DNA of 64,000 nt from Gracilariopsis chorda (taxonomy: Eukaryota; Rhodophyta; Florideophyceae; Gracilariales; Gracilariaceae), in contig NBIV01000139.1 of NCBI GenBank assembly GCA_003194525.1, forward strand, positions 62,001 to 126,000, read 5' to 3'. Shown here piece after piece: positions 54,964-64,000 of this stretch. The translations under genes and the position numbers were made by a program. The notes under the pieces were generated by a model. The model had not been told where the DNA came from and did no database searches. It saw only the letters and a program-made list of their open reading frames with translations. Numbering within the stretch: the first letter of the stretch is position 1; every line of letters starts with the position of its first letter.

Positions 54964-56469
54964 ATGCTAATTACCGACCTTGAACTTCGCCATGGCGCAA
55001 AGAAAGTGGAACAGTTTGAGTACTTACTGAAACACGTAGTTGAAAGCCGGTCTAAACCAGCATTGTTTCGCCTGCAACTGCGCCTTCCACACGCCTCTTC
55101 ATTCCTCGACGAAGGCGAATCTCTGTTCGCGACCTTGGACATTCACAATGGCGAATGGACGCGTGTGTCACGGCTTGATGTGAACATTCAGTCGTCCGAA
55201 GACCAACCATTTGAGCATGAATTCACGGCAAGAGACTCCCATGACCTTCGCATACAGTTCTGGCATGGTTCAGACCTCGCGCAACCAAAGGGCCAACTTC
55301 TGAGCAACCTGCACGCGATTGCAATGGCCACTCACGAGCGCATGCAAATGTCTGTGGCGGGGCTACCGCGCTCGAGAGACACGGCCGAGCTCTCTTTAAA
55401 GTGGATTACGCCGGATGTGGAAAAGCTCATCATAAACGTACAGATACACATCAACAAGAAAGAGGGGTGGCCCTTCAGCAACGCCAGACCTTACTTTGTG
55501 GTCTATTGCTGGAAAAGCAACTATTCACTTTGGAACCCGATTTACAGATCGGAGGTGATGACCAAGCGAAGTATTCCACCATGCTCGAAACGCGCCATGA
55601 AGTTTATCGGCGCCATGATCAAAATGGACGGTAAAAGTGTTGACAAGAACCAGGCGAGTGCATTTCGCATCGAGTTCTTCCATTACAAAACCACTGGGAT
55701 TGACAAGATCCTCGGTTCTTACCCCTTTGACCTGCGTCAGCTCAGACAGCTCGAACCAGGGAACCAGCGACTCAACATGAGGGTAAGCAATTTCGAAGAG
55801 GGTCATCTTGTCGGCGACTTACGACTTATCGACTCAAAACTGGAGTACGGAAAGAGCACGTTCACATTTGATGTGGAGTTTGGGGGAGATGTCGGAAAAG
55901 ACTTTGTATACCTAGATCTGGAGGTGCTCAACTCGAGTCCTTCTTCCATTGGGCGCGTATCATTCGAGGTCAGCACGTACACTCCTCAAGGTGCATGGGA
56001 GACCTTTTTCAGTTCCGAGAGGTCGCACCGCCTGAAATCGGGCGAATCATACCGCTTCGACGTTGCAAAGTTTCTAGAACGCAAACTGATGAACAATCGC
56101 AACTGCTGTCCGCTAGGGATAAAATGGTACATAGGGAAGGAACCCGGGCGCAGAATGTGCGGAAGTATTCTCATTATGATACCGGACGTGCTTGAAAAGT
56201 CCTCGGGAGACATGCTGCCGTTGCAGGAATGTGAAAAGGGGTTAATCCGCATCGAAAACTTGGAGAAGACAACTGAGAACGGTACCAAGATACACTTGGG
56301 GCTGTGCTTTGTGTACGGGGCGCAAATGCTCACGCCCGACGGCGGACAGGCAGATGAACCGCCGAACGCATCGGCAATGGCAGAGCCTTGGGGAGGCATG
56401 CTGGAACGACCATTGTTCCACTCGCAAGGGCCCGAGACAGAAGAATCACCGAGCAACGACAGCAGTTGA
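54964..56469 (+). CDS. C2-domain protein, copine-like, no vWA domain
   Basis: A single open frame of 501 codons. I take ATG 54964 as the start; the frame is open to a GTG at 54958. Residues about 32-140 look like a C2-type beta sandwich (FRLQLRLPHASSF, LRIQFWHGSD). Residues about 155-275 resemble the copine C2B domain (LIINVQIHINKKEGWPF, YFVVYCWKS, IYRSEVMTKR, FRIEFFHYKTTGIDKILGSY). A third beta-rich region (about 290-400) follows, then a disordered acidic tail. The Asp residues that bind calcium are only partly present. There is no von Willebrand A domain as in true copines. Expected role: membrane or phospholipid binding, inferred. It is intronless and convergent with TRM1; AATAAA at 56634-56639 could be its polyadenylation signal. 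Assignment is moderate; another C2-like family is possible. Confidence 0.6.
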   Translation: MLITDLELRHGAKKVEQFEYLLKHVVESRSKPALFRLQLRLPHASSFLDEGESLFATLDIHNGEWTRVSRLDVNIQSSEDQPFEHEFTARDSHDLRIQFWHGSDLAQPKGQLLSNLHAIAMATHERMQMSVAGLPRSRDTAELSLKWITPDVEKLIINVQIHINKKEGWPFSNARPYFVVYCWKSNYSLWNPIYRSEVMTKRSIPPCSKRAMKFIGAMIKMDGKSVDKNQASAFRIEFFHYKTTGIDKILGSYPFDLRQLRQLEPGNQRLNMRVSNFEEGHLVGDLRLIDSKLEYGKSTFTFDVEFGGDVGKDFVYLDLEVLNSSPSSIGRVSFEVSTYTPQGAWETFFSSERSHRLKSGESYRFDVAKFLERKLMNNRNCCPLGIKWYIGKEPGRRMCGSILIMIPDVLEKSSGDMLPLQECEKGLIRIENLEKTTENGTKIHLGLCFVYGAQMLTPDGGQADEPPNASAMAEPWGGMLERPLFHSQGPETEESPSNDSS

Positions 56470-56735
56470 GAGACGGAACAGCCTCCAACTGAAAGTTGTG
56501 GATTGTACATATATCTCCATCGCAATCGTGCACATGCACATCGCAGGCATGAAAGCGCCTGACTGTTCCTTTTCTTTCATGTGCATAACGTTACATACTC
56601 TATATCGTTTGCAAGGCTTCTACATAACCAGTGAATAAATAGAAAAACGGTATACAACGGTATAAGGATAACTGTGTTATCCCTACAATAACAAAGCGCA
56701 TATGATCACACACTCCATGGCCGAAATGTACCTGC

Positions 56736-58628
56736 TTAGACAGCAGAAGGCGCTTGATCATCATCGCCCTCCTTCTTCCTCTTCCCAGCCCTAGCCTTCG
56801 GACCCCAATTCGGCTCCGGGTTAAGCGGAAATCGAACACCCTTATCAATACTCTGACCGCGTCTGACAAACTTATCCCTCTTAACACTGAAGTCAATTTC
56901 ATCTTCTTCAACAAGACAACCCTCCTTCTCCATAATACGTTGAGCCACGGCGGGACGATCCGCACCACCAGCTGCCTTTCTCTTCTTGGCCGAAGTGCCA
57001 GTCGTCGAACCTCCCCGAGCCTGTTTACGCGCCCACACGCGCAGCACATCCCAAACGAGTTGCGGATCAGCATCAGTTTTGATAGCCTGCGGATCGGTAT
57101 GACTCTGCGAAACCTGGTAGCCCTTTTGCGCCAAGAAGTGTCTGACGGCCGCTGCGGGCGGCGGAGAAACCTGCAGCGCCTTACACATACTAGGCAGATG
57201 CAAGAACAAGGGCGTACAAACTTCTTCATCCAACAAACGAACAATGGCACTCACCCGTTCTCTCGCCTTGAAGTTGCCGACTCCCGAGTCAATTTCGCTG
57301 AGCAGACTTTCAGCCACCCCCTCTCCAATAAGCGCGCCGTTCCAGATGGGCCCGCCGACAAGCATTTTGCCCTGACACACGGAGCAGGTGTGCGAAAGAT
57401 GCGCACTGGCAAGTGCAGAATAGAACTTGTGATGCGTCTGAGCAGCGGGTGATTGAGGTTGCGCCTTTGAGGCGTCAGGATCATCAGCACGTCTGCGTTT
57501 GTTGTTGGAGCCCGTAGCAAACTGTTTGGCCCTACCAAGCGGTTGAAAGCGATGCGTTGCACAATCAGCGCACTGCAAAACAAACGACATGTTACAAGCA
57601 GTACGCTGCGCAAGTTGTCTACTGTGCAAAACGCGGACAAAAAGGCGCACATAAAAATCAATCTTGACGCACAACACCGGCACAACCGCTTTGCCGTGTC
57701 GATTGGCGGCGGTTTGAATAGCGGCCAACACAATACGCACAGCCATTTCGTGGGCGGCGGCGCCCTTCAACGGGGTACTAGAATACCTTGCAAAGCAGAT
57801 TTCCGGGGAGTTTCCACAAAGCACGGCGAGGTCGGTGCAGGTGACGGCCAACAGGCCGCCGTGAGCGACGGACTGCACTGCGCTTTCCAGGAACGGGGCG
57901 GCGCTTCCGTACGGGTCCAGATCGACGACGTCAAACTGGGTGGACGGTTGTTTGGAGCAGGCCATAAGAGTGTTGGCATCTGCGTGGGATGGGGTGACTT
58001 GTTGCAGGTTCAAGCCATTGTGCTTGACGTTGAGTGTGATGGTGCGCACGGCGTTTTGGTCATTGTCATTGGCAGTGACGTTTGCGACGTGATCGACCTC
58101 CTTGAAGTAGCGCACGGAGCGCAGGCCAGTGGCGGACAGGGCCTCCAAGACGCGCAGCTGGCGTTGCGGTTGCCCCGGGGTGAGGAAGGGCGGCTGTCTG
58201 GTGAGCCATCTCAGAAGCAGGACGGAGAGGTCGCGATTGACGACTTGTGCGGGGTTATAAAAGACGTGGGGCTTTCTATAGAGCGCGGTAGCGTCGCCCT
58301 CGCGCAGCTCGGTGAAGTGGGGCGGGTGGTCCGGGGGGGAGGACGAATCGGGGGGGGTGTTGGGCTGTTCGTGGGAGAGCTTCATGCGGGCGATCCAATG
58401 GGCGGTGGTGCGCACGGAGAGTTGGATGGAGTGCGGCAGCGTGCGGGGCAACAGCAGCAGCGACGACGGCATGACGATGGCGCCGGGCGGCTGCGTCGGC
58501 GGCGGCGGCGGCGGCGGCGCGGCGAAACGCGGCTGGCGGGCGCTGCTTCGCGCTGCCGCCTCAGCAAGTCGCGCATCGCAGATATCTTCTTTTCGCGCGC
58601 TTCGATTTTTGGCGCGCCGCGGCGACAC
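56736..58628 (-). CDS. TRM1: tRNA (guanine26-N2)-dimethyltransferase TRM1
   Basis: An intronless gene of 630 codons, start ATG 58628. TRM1 uses S-adenosylmethionine to dimethylate G26 of tRNAs in nucleus and mitochondria. Visible motifs: HVFYNPAQVVNRDLS (residues 121-135), SAM motif I LEALSATGLRSVRYF (161-175), acidic motif ANVTANDNDQNAV, catalytic-pocket motif DLDPYGSAAPF (236-246), and CTDLAVLCGNSPE. KIDFYVRLFVRV follows. Cys pairs (LQCADC and HTCSVCQGK) precede GGPIWNGALI, the family's zinc-binding C-terminal region. The tail is Lys/Arg-rich. The N-terminus is Arg/Ala-rich with low acidity, then Pro-rich, consistent with an organelle or nuclear targeting extension. Met 53 is an alternative start and could give a second isoform. 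It is divergent with the gene at 58888. Confidence 0.95.
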   Translation of the reverse strand: MSPRRAKNRSARKEDICDARLAEAAARSSARQPRFAAPPPPPPPTQPPGAIVMPSSLLLLPRTLPHSIQLSVRTTAHWIARMKLSHEQPNTPPDSSSPPDHPPHFTELREGDATALYRKPHVFYNPAQVVNRDLSVLLLRWLTRQPPFLTPGQPQRQLRVLEALSATGLRSVRYFKEVDHVANVTANDNDQNAVRTITLNVKHNGLNLQQVTPSHADANTLMACSKQPSTQFDVVDLDPYGSAAPFLESAVQSVAHGGLLAVTCTDLAVLCGNSPEICFARYSSTPLKGAAAHEMAVRIVLAAIQTAANRHGKAVVPVLCVKIDFYVRLFVRVLHSRQLAQRTACNMSFVLQCADCATHRFQPLGRAKQFATGSNNKRRRADDPDASKAQPQSPAAQTHHKFYSALASAHLSHTCSVCQGKMLVGGPIWNGALIGEGVAESLLSEIDSGVGNFKARERVSAIVRLLDEEVCTPLFLHLPSMCKALQVSPPPAAAVRHFLAQKGYQVSQSHTDPQAIKTDADPQLVWDVLRVWARKQARGGSTTGTSAKKRKAAGGADRPAVAQRIMEKEGCLVEEDEIDFSVKRDKFVRRGQSIDKGVRFPLNPEPNWGPKARAGKRKKEGDDDQAPSAV

Positions 58629-58887
58629 CCGCCGCTTTCCCGCCCAGCCCGCGCTCGCTCACGGGACTCGCGCGTGGCGCGCGTGGCGCGCGTGGCGCGC
58701 GTGGCGCGCGTGGCGCGCGTGGCATGCATGGCGCACGTGGTTGCGTGGCCGCGTGGCCGCGTGGCACAAGTGGTCGCGTGGCGCGCGTGGCAATGAATCG
58801 CGCGCGCCGCAGCGCCATACTAATCGAACTCGCAGGGCCGCGCCGCGAAGCGCCGGGCAGCGCAGGTCGCCCGTACTCCGCGCGCAA
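58629..58887. promoter_or_regulatory. Divergent promoter with 10-bp GC minisatellite
   Basis: The 259 bp between the TRM1 start (-) and the next gene (+) must contain both promoters. About 58673-58800 is a tandem array of GCGCGTGGCG-type 10-mers, exact for several units and then degenerate (GCATGCATGGCGCACGTGGTTGCGTGG). No TATA element is seen. The array may bind a factor or simply be a GC-rich expansion. Confidence 0.6.
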
Positions 58888-58929
58888 ATGGCCTCCGCAA
58901 GTAACAGCGGCGCGCAGGCGGTGCCGCCA

Positions 58930-58967
<38 letters not shown>

Positions 58968-61050
58968 CACACCGCAGACGCCGACGCCGCCGACGCCGCC
59001 GCGCACGTCCGTGTCGCTGCAGATCTCGCGGCTCATCGCCAACTACCTGCACCCCTCCGCGGCGCGCTCGTCCACGTCCATGGGCGCCACGCTGTCCGCG
59101 CTGCAGCTGCGTCTGGAGCAGCAAACCGCCTTTTTCGACGCCAAGCCCGACATCCTCGCGTGGCAGGTGCGCGAAGCCATTCGCACCGAGTTCTTCAAAA
59201 TCCACTACCCAACGCCGCCCTCCGCCGCGCTCTGCGCGCTCGTGCAGTCCTGCGAGCAGCTTCTGCAGCGCTACAGACTTCCGCACCGCCCCTTCTTCTT
59301 CCCCGGCGGCAGAGTCGCCGTGCCCACCGAGGCAGGCTCCCGAAGGGCCGCCACCTCCCTGCAGCTGCGCTTCAAGATGGCCGCCGGCATCACCGTCACG
59401 GAGGCCCTGTTGCATCTGGATGGACCGGACGGCGGCGCCTTTCAGTGGGTCCAAACCCACGCCCTCACCCCGTTGGCTCCTTTGTTGGCTGCTGTGCAGG
59501 CCCAGCCGCAGCTGCACCACCCCGTGCCGCACCCCGTCTCCGCCGCGCCCGCAACCGCTGCCGCCAGAGCTCCAAAGCGTCGCCGCACAACGCCAGCCGC
59601 GCAGAAGCGACCACGTCCGCCGCGAAATCGCTCAAAGAGATCTACCCCACTACCCTCTCCATCGCCCTCATCCTGCGCGCCCTCCCTCTCTGCAACGCAC
59701 CCTGATACCGAGCTGCATCCCGCGCCAACTGTACCTCCTCCGTCGGCCGCTGCCGCTGGAGACGTCGCCGTGCTCATGCCCACCTCTGCCCCGTCGACGC
59801 AGCCGGCGCCTGCGCCGGTTTCTAATGTGGCCGCTCGACTGGCTAAGCAAGACGCTAGTGGCGTTTATGTGCCGGACGAATTACTTACTTACGTTCCGCC
59901 GCCGCGCGCGCGTATCTGTGACACCGTTATGACGGGCGCTTCGGGCTGCGTGCGACGTGCGCTTGATGTTGGCAGTGGAGGCGTTGTCAGTGCTGTGCAC
60001 CGCGTGCGACAGCTGGCCGCGGTGCAGCGTTTGGCCGCTCGTCAAATTCGTGACGACGGCGTGTACTACTTTGTGGTGTGGAGTGGGCGCGCGCTATCGG
60101 ACGGTAGTTGGGAAAAACGCGACGCGCTGTTGAGGGACGTTCCAGCGCTTGTGAGAATGTTCGACGTGCGACATCCGCTACTTGAGGAGCACGAGACGCT
60201 TCAGCGGGGCACGGGCGGAAAGGAAGAGGGTAAGGAGTTTGTTGATGATGTTAGTGGACTGCGTATTCCAGCATGGGTGGATTCGCCCATTGTGGAGCTT
60301 ACCTTTTCAGGCATGGTGCTACAAATTCGACGCGGGGAAGGCGCCGTACTGCATAACGACGCTGCTTCAGCTGTCCGCGATACGCGACGGAGACAGGCAC
60401 GACTTAAGAGTGAGGCGGCGGCTGCGGGCGGCAGGCTGTTTGCTCTGACTCGCTCGGAGGCTAGAGCGGCTGTGGAAGCTTCTGTGAGAGTGCATCGACA
60501 GCATTGTCGTCTGCCGATTGTGTTTCCGCGCGGAGTCGGGCGCGTTGCTGTTGCGGATGATGGCATTGCGTTTTCCGTGGCGGATGCGTTGAGGGCTCCT
60601 GCTTGTTGGGAGGGGGCGCTTGCGTGTGTTGGAATGAAGTGCGTGAGGTTTGATCGCGTGTTGAAGCCGCATTTGTTGACGGCGGATGAGGCGCTTAAGA
60701 CTCGCGTTGCTAAGGCGAGTGACGAGGTTAGTTTGGCGAGTCGACTGGAACATCGGGAACGGGCGAGACAGGTTGTGAGGGAGGCTTTTCGGCACTCTGG
60801 AGCGCCGCCGCCGCGGGAGCTGTTTCGGGGCGGTGAGGTGAGGATTCCGCCGCAGATTAGCTGTTCTAAGAGGGTTTCGGCGTGTGGGGTTGTGCGAAGG
60901 AATGGAGAGTCGGATGGGGTAGGGTTGGGGATTGCGAAGAGTTGGCGGTCTCGTGATCAGCGGATTGAAACTGCGCTTCGCGCGTTGAGAAAGAACGGAG
61001 GTGCATCGCAGGGATGGTATGATGAAGTTTGGGGCTGCTGGCGAAGCTGA
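58888..61050 (+). CDS. Large protein with chromo-like motif, unknown function
   Basis: A GC-rich intronless frame of 720 codons. I start it at ATG 58888 (MASASNSGAQAVPPP) because the frame upstream overlaps TRM1 on the other strand and crosses the minisatellite. A Pro/Ala-rich N-terminus (PAPAPAPAP) precedes a helical region (residues about 40-120). At about residues 386-425, YYFVVWSGRALSDGSWEKRD followed by LLRDVPALVRMFD looks like a chromodomain (YLVKWxG ... SWE ... LxxxxxLIxxF). Three places share an HxxxxxxFxGGxVxVP-like pattern (PHRPFFFPGGRVAVP, RLPIVFPRGVGRVAV, PRELFRGGEVRIPP), which suggests an internal repeat. Nuclear and chromatin-related is an inference. No family that I can name. 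A T tract at 61058-61081 follows the stop. Confidence 0.65.
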
Positions 61051-61413
61051 GTGGTTGTTTTTTTTTTTTTTTTTTTTTTGTTTGTTTGTTTTTGTTGTTG
61101 GGTTTGACAAGCTGCGGGAGATTGTGTGCGAGATTGTTGGCAGATTGGAGTAGGAGCTGAGATATTTGCAGATGTTGATGTGTGAGTTGTGCATGCGCGC
61201 GAGCGGGTGACCAATCGTTTGGTTGGGATGCGTGTTGGATTCTGTTCTTATTTCGTTGTTCGTTGCTCTTTGTGTGTGAGTGTTTTGGATGCAGTGGAGT
61301 ATTTATTATGGACGGGTTTGCTGACCAGTAGCTTGCTGTTGCTCTGCCTGCTGTCTGTCTGGCAGTCTGTGTTGGTTCGCTGCGGCGCTGCGGAGAAGTC
61401 GAAGTCGTCGGAT
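61051..61413. other. Intergenic with T tract
   Basis: It opens with a run of about 24 T (61058-61081) and then G/T-rich sequence. A frame from 61189 joins the small ORF downstream, but its N-terminal part looks like non-coding translation. Confidence 0.4.
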
Positions 61414-61674
61414 ATGGGCTTGAAAGCAAAAGGCACCACGAACAAACGCATCGAGGAAATCCGAGCAGAGGCGCGTCGATCTACGGCCGCTCTGCATCCG
61501 TCCAAGCTGAACCTGCGCAAGTGCCCCGCGTCGCTGTGGCCGTCGTCGGGCGGCGCAGGAGGCGTGACGCCGTCAACGGCGCCGTCGGGCGCGTCCGGCG
61601 CGTCCGGCGCGTCCGGCGCGGCCACGGTTGCGTCCACGTCGGCCGCCGCGTCGGCAGCGCTCAAGCCGAGCTGA
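61414..61674 (+). CDS. Small hypothetical protein
   Basis: ATG 61414 opens 86 codons: a basic helical N-terminal part (GLKAKGTTNKRIEEIRAEAR, then HPSKLNLRKCPASLWP) and a low-complexity SGASGASGA/Ala-rich tail encoded by a GCGTCCGGC repeat (about 61588-61620). No family recognised. The frame extends upstream to 61189 with a hydrophobic segment, so a longer membrane-anchored form is possible. It converges with the sterol-sensing-domain gene. Coding status is uncertain. Confidence 0.4.
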   Translation: MGLKAKGTTNKRIEEIRAEARRSTAALHPSKLNLRKCPASLWPSSGGAGGVTPSTAPSGASGASGASGAATVASTSAAASAALKPS

Positions 61675-61866
61675 GCGCGCCGCGGCGGGGCGCGCGGCAC
61701 GTGACGACCAAGAAGCTCGTCAGGCGTTGCGCAGACGTGCACGTGATCTGCTGCGCGCCGGCTGCGATTTGATAATACCCCCCCCCCCCCCCCGCAATAC
61801 GTGCGCGCTCTGCGCCTCGAGACGTATTTACAGTGCAAACTTTCATAAAATAACATGTCGTCGTTC

Positions 61867-64000
61867 TCACGCCATTTCAGCCGCCTTCTCGCTCCCCTCG
61901 TCGCCGCCTGCGCTCACGCTCTCCTCCAGCGCCCTCTCCGCCGCATGCTTCTCCTCCTCGCTGCCGTAGAAGCTGCCCGGCCCAATCAGCGACAGTATCA
62001 GCGGCCCCCCAACCAGTCCGTGCACAAAGCCCATCAAGATCAGGAACAAGAAGCCCTTGAAGATAACCTGGAAGATGTATGACTTGGCAAACGCCAGCAC
62101 AACAATCGCCAAAAACGTCGAGAATCCCGCGTAGAACACCGGCGGCCCCATCGCCGCAAGCGCCTTGATCGCCCGTTCCGATCGACTCCCAACGTGCTCC
62201 AGGAACGCCCGCGCAATGTGCACCACAAAGTCCACCGAGATACCCGTGCACAGCACCAGCGTGATCACGCTCACAGAGTTGAGGTTCACCCCGGAAAAGA
62301 ACGTCAACCCCAGCACATCGATAATGATCACGCCCACCACCAGCACGCACACCAGCGCCACAGTGGGGTGTCCCACCAGCACGAAGCACACAAACGCCAC
62401 CGCCACGGACGCCAGTCCGAGCGACAGCCCGATTTCGCCGGGCAGCGCGTCGTATTGCTCCGTGAACGTGTCCTGGAACGTGTACGGGAACGCGGCCGCA
62501 TACCCGTCCGCTCCGTTTCCAAACCCGACAGAGTCGCCGGACTCTCTTACAGACCTCAACGCTGTGATTTCATCGTCGTTCGTTTCGCGGTACACGTACT
62601 GCGCCGCGAACCGACATCCCTCAACCCGCGACCTGTCCTTCGAGAACACAATGTCCTCAGCGTAACGTCCGCCCTCCCCGCGCACAAATTCCGAAGCAGC
62701 CTCTGCAAATCGCTCCGCGCTCAGCACCTCATCTCCTTCAAGCCCTTCACTGCTACGGAGTGCCTCATACCAGCAGTCCACCGCGTCCGCCTGAATCCAC
62801 TCGTTTCTCGCAACCACCCCATCCGATGCGCAAAGCTCAAGCAGTCGTCGTTGGTTTGCTGCGCTACTCAGATCCACGTCGCGCACGTACATTTTTGTCC
62901 GGTCGCCAAGCTTGAAGTACTCATCCACCTGGTCTTGGAATTCGCGTTGTGCCGACCCAGACGGGTAGAAGAACGAGAACCTAAACTTGAGATATAGTTG
63001 AGAAACGCCATAGCAACAGGCCGCCAGCCATCCGGCAAGTATGAGCAGCGCGATTGTCCGCACAACAGGGCGCATCATGAACGGTCCGAACCAGTTTTGA
63101 AAGAAGCGACTAAACCCTGCGGGTCGCTTCTTGAACCAGTTGAGTTCCCTGACCTCCGCGACGGGCGGGAAACACGGGCAGCAGTCACGCCGTTTCGCGT
63201 CCTGACGCCTCGCATCCAAAGTGAGCAATGCGGCGAAAAACGTAATGGAATACACCCACGCGAAGAAGATTCCGATGGCGGCCCATAGCGAGAAGAAGCG
63301 CAGCGCCGGTAGACGACTGATTGCACTCAGCAGAAAGACAAGACGACGACGTTCGTGAACGAGGTGACGGTGATGGCGGATCCAGAAGAACTGAGCGCGA
63401 GAGCGATGCGAACTCGGAGTGACTTGGACGAGTGGTCCGCGTGGAGGTTGATGTCATCCAGAGCACGTGTGACGTGGAAACAGTCATCTATGCCGATTCC
63501 AACGATGAGCAATGGCAGGATTTGGTGCACGGGACCGAAGAACATTCCAAACGCAGAGGACAGACCGAAGCACGTTCCAAGGGCGAGGCCAGTGGTGAGA
63601 AGCGCGCCAATGGCCAACCACATGTGAGAACGAACCACATGGAAATCACCCAGAAAGAGCACCACGTAAATGGTAAGCAGCACAAAGCCAAACGAAAGCA
63701 AGGGGAGATCGCCGTTCAGAGCCTGCTCCAGAGAGTCGTCTTGAGACCAGAAACTCTCCACATACCAGTCAAGAGAGCGACCTTTCAACAACGGAGTGTC
63801 TTCTAACAAGAAGTTTGTCCACTTCTCCTCGATTTCCTGTGCCTCCACGTCTTCTCGATTGCCGTCCTTCTCAATCTGGTTGTTGTCAATAAACTGAGTG
63901 AACAGCATAATGTTGAAGTCATACGTATCGCCCGAGCCCGAAGCGCCTCCCAAGATCTCCTCCGCAATGAACGTAGCTCTCAAATCATTTGTTGGTGGCG
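61867..64000 (-). CDS. Patched/NPC1-type sterol-sensing RND protein, partial
   Basis: C-terminal part of a gene that enters from beyond 64000. Upstream frame (to about 63330): FTNVVVLSF after a sterol-sensing-domain-like helix set (LPLLSFGFVLLTIYVVLFLG, HMWLAIGALLTTGLALG, ILPLLIVGIGIDDCFHVTRA). Downstream frame (from about 63340): AISRLPALRFFSLWAAIGIF, a large extracytoplasmic loop, then five or six helices with GISVDFVVHIARAFLEHV, KALAAMGPPVFYAGFSTFLA and GGPLILSLIGPG. The two frames join at about 63325-63345 with a one-base shift and no room for an intron. This is either a sequence error or a real frameshift. The family moves or senses sterols/lipids using RND-type transport; GIDD and GISVD hold the conserved acidic residues. 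Confidence 0.85.

Noticed and set aside
57543-58796. 417-codon open frame on + opposite TRM1
   Set aside because: It is the shadow of the GC-rich TRM1 coding strand; it is Gly-rich and has no domain, while the minus frame shows clear TRM1 motifs.
58312-58887. N-terminal extension of the 720-residue protein back to 58312
   Set aside because: It would overlap TRM1's 5' coding region and translate the 10-bp minisatellite as a WRAWRA repeat; ATG 58888 starts plausible protein.
58561-59532. 323-codon minus-strand frame and the alternative + frames over 58.7-59.9 kb
   Set aside because: High-GC antisense or off-frame artefacts, very Arg/Ala/Gly-rich, with no conserved motif.
60367-61429. Minus-strand frames across 60.4-61.4 kb
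   Set aside because: They read through the T tract as a Lys run and are rich in Asn/Thr/Ser/Pro; shadows of the + gene.
61248-61856. 202-codon minus-strand frame
   Set aside because: Overlaps the small + ORF and intergenic repeats; no domain. Neither strand is certain, but the + frame has a more protein-like start.
1-64000. CRISPR arrays, bacterial operons, rRNA genes
   Set aside because: The repeats seen are transposon-derived or minisatellites; no spacer-repeat array, no rRNA signature and no bacterial gene arrangement.

Overview
The window is nuclear DNA of a eukaryote. It has spliceosomal-type genes with almost no introns, tightly packed GC-rich host genes at the right end, and a large, layered deposit of transposable elements over most of the rest. 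Compact, nearly intronless genes set in LTR-rich, AT-richer DNA fit a florideophyte red alga (Chondrus/Gracilaria type) best. That placement is an inference; nothing here is a decisive taxon marker.

Layout. 1-4.6 kb: relics of a PIF/Harbinger transposon (transposase on +, a Myb-like partner on -), then a solo copia-type LTR (4649-4998). 5.5-12.5 kb: a decayed Helitron on the - strand, interrupted by two solo LTRs (7651-8447 and 11521-12453), each with a perfect 5-bp target duplication. 12.5-14.8 kb: no gene seen, but a degenerate duplicated segment with inverted repeats. 14.85-16.9 kb: a copia relic whose 3' LTR holds another solo LTR (16185-16751). 17.6-19.5 kb: a decayed MULE transposase. 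20716-38769: a second PIF/Harbinger element with matching terminal inverted repeats and TAA target duplications. It carries its transposase (+) and, converging on it, a large gene (-) with an HSA domain and a SANT/Myb domain, resembling the NuA4 scaffold EAF1/VID21. An 11.5-kb Ty3/gypsy chromovirus-like element (24425-35952) sits inside that second gene and has its own long antisense ORF between pol and its 3' LTR. 39190-45051: a young, nearly whole Ty1/copia element with perfect target duplications.

Right part. 45671-47251: a two-exon GT34-like glycosyltransferase. 47.4-52.6 kb: a graveyard of truncated LINEs and very short retroposons, several with clean 9-12 bp target duplications and shared GAA- or GA-rich 3' tails. 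54964-56469: a C2-domain (copine-like) protein. 56736-58628 (-): TRM1, the tRNA m2,2G26 methyltransferase. It shares a 259-bp GC-rich divergent intergenic region, made largely of a 10-bp repeat, with 58888-61050 (+), a 720-residue protein with a chromo-like motif. A small ORF (61414-61674) and the C-terminal part of a Patched/NPC1-type sterol-sensing RND protein (61867-64000, -) close the window.

The most notable system is the Harbinger element with an HSA-SANT chromatin-scaffold gene as its apparent second gene. It is now disabled by stops, frameshifts and the retroelement insertion. Second is a family of tiny (about 90-bp) double-hairpin retroposons.
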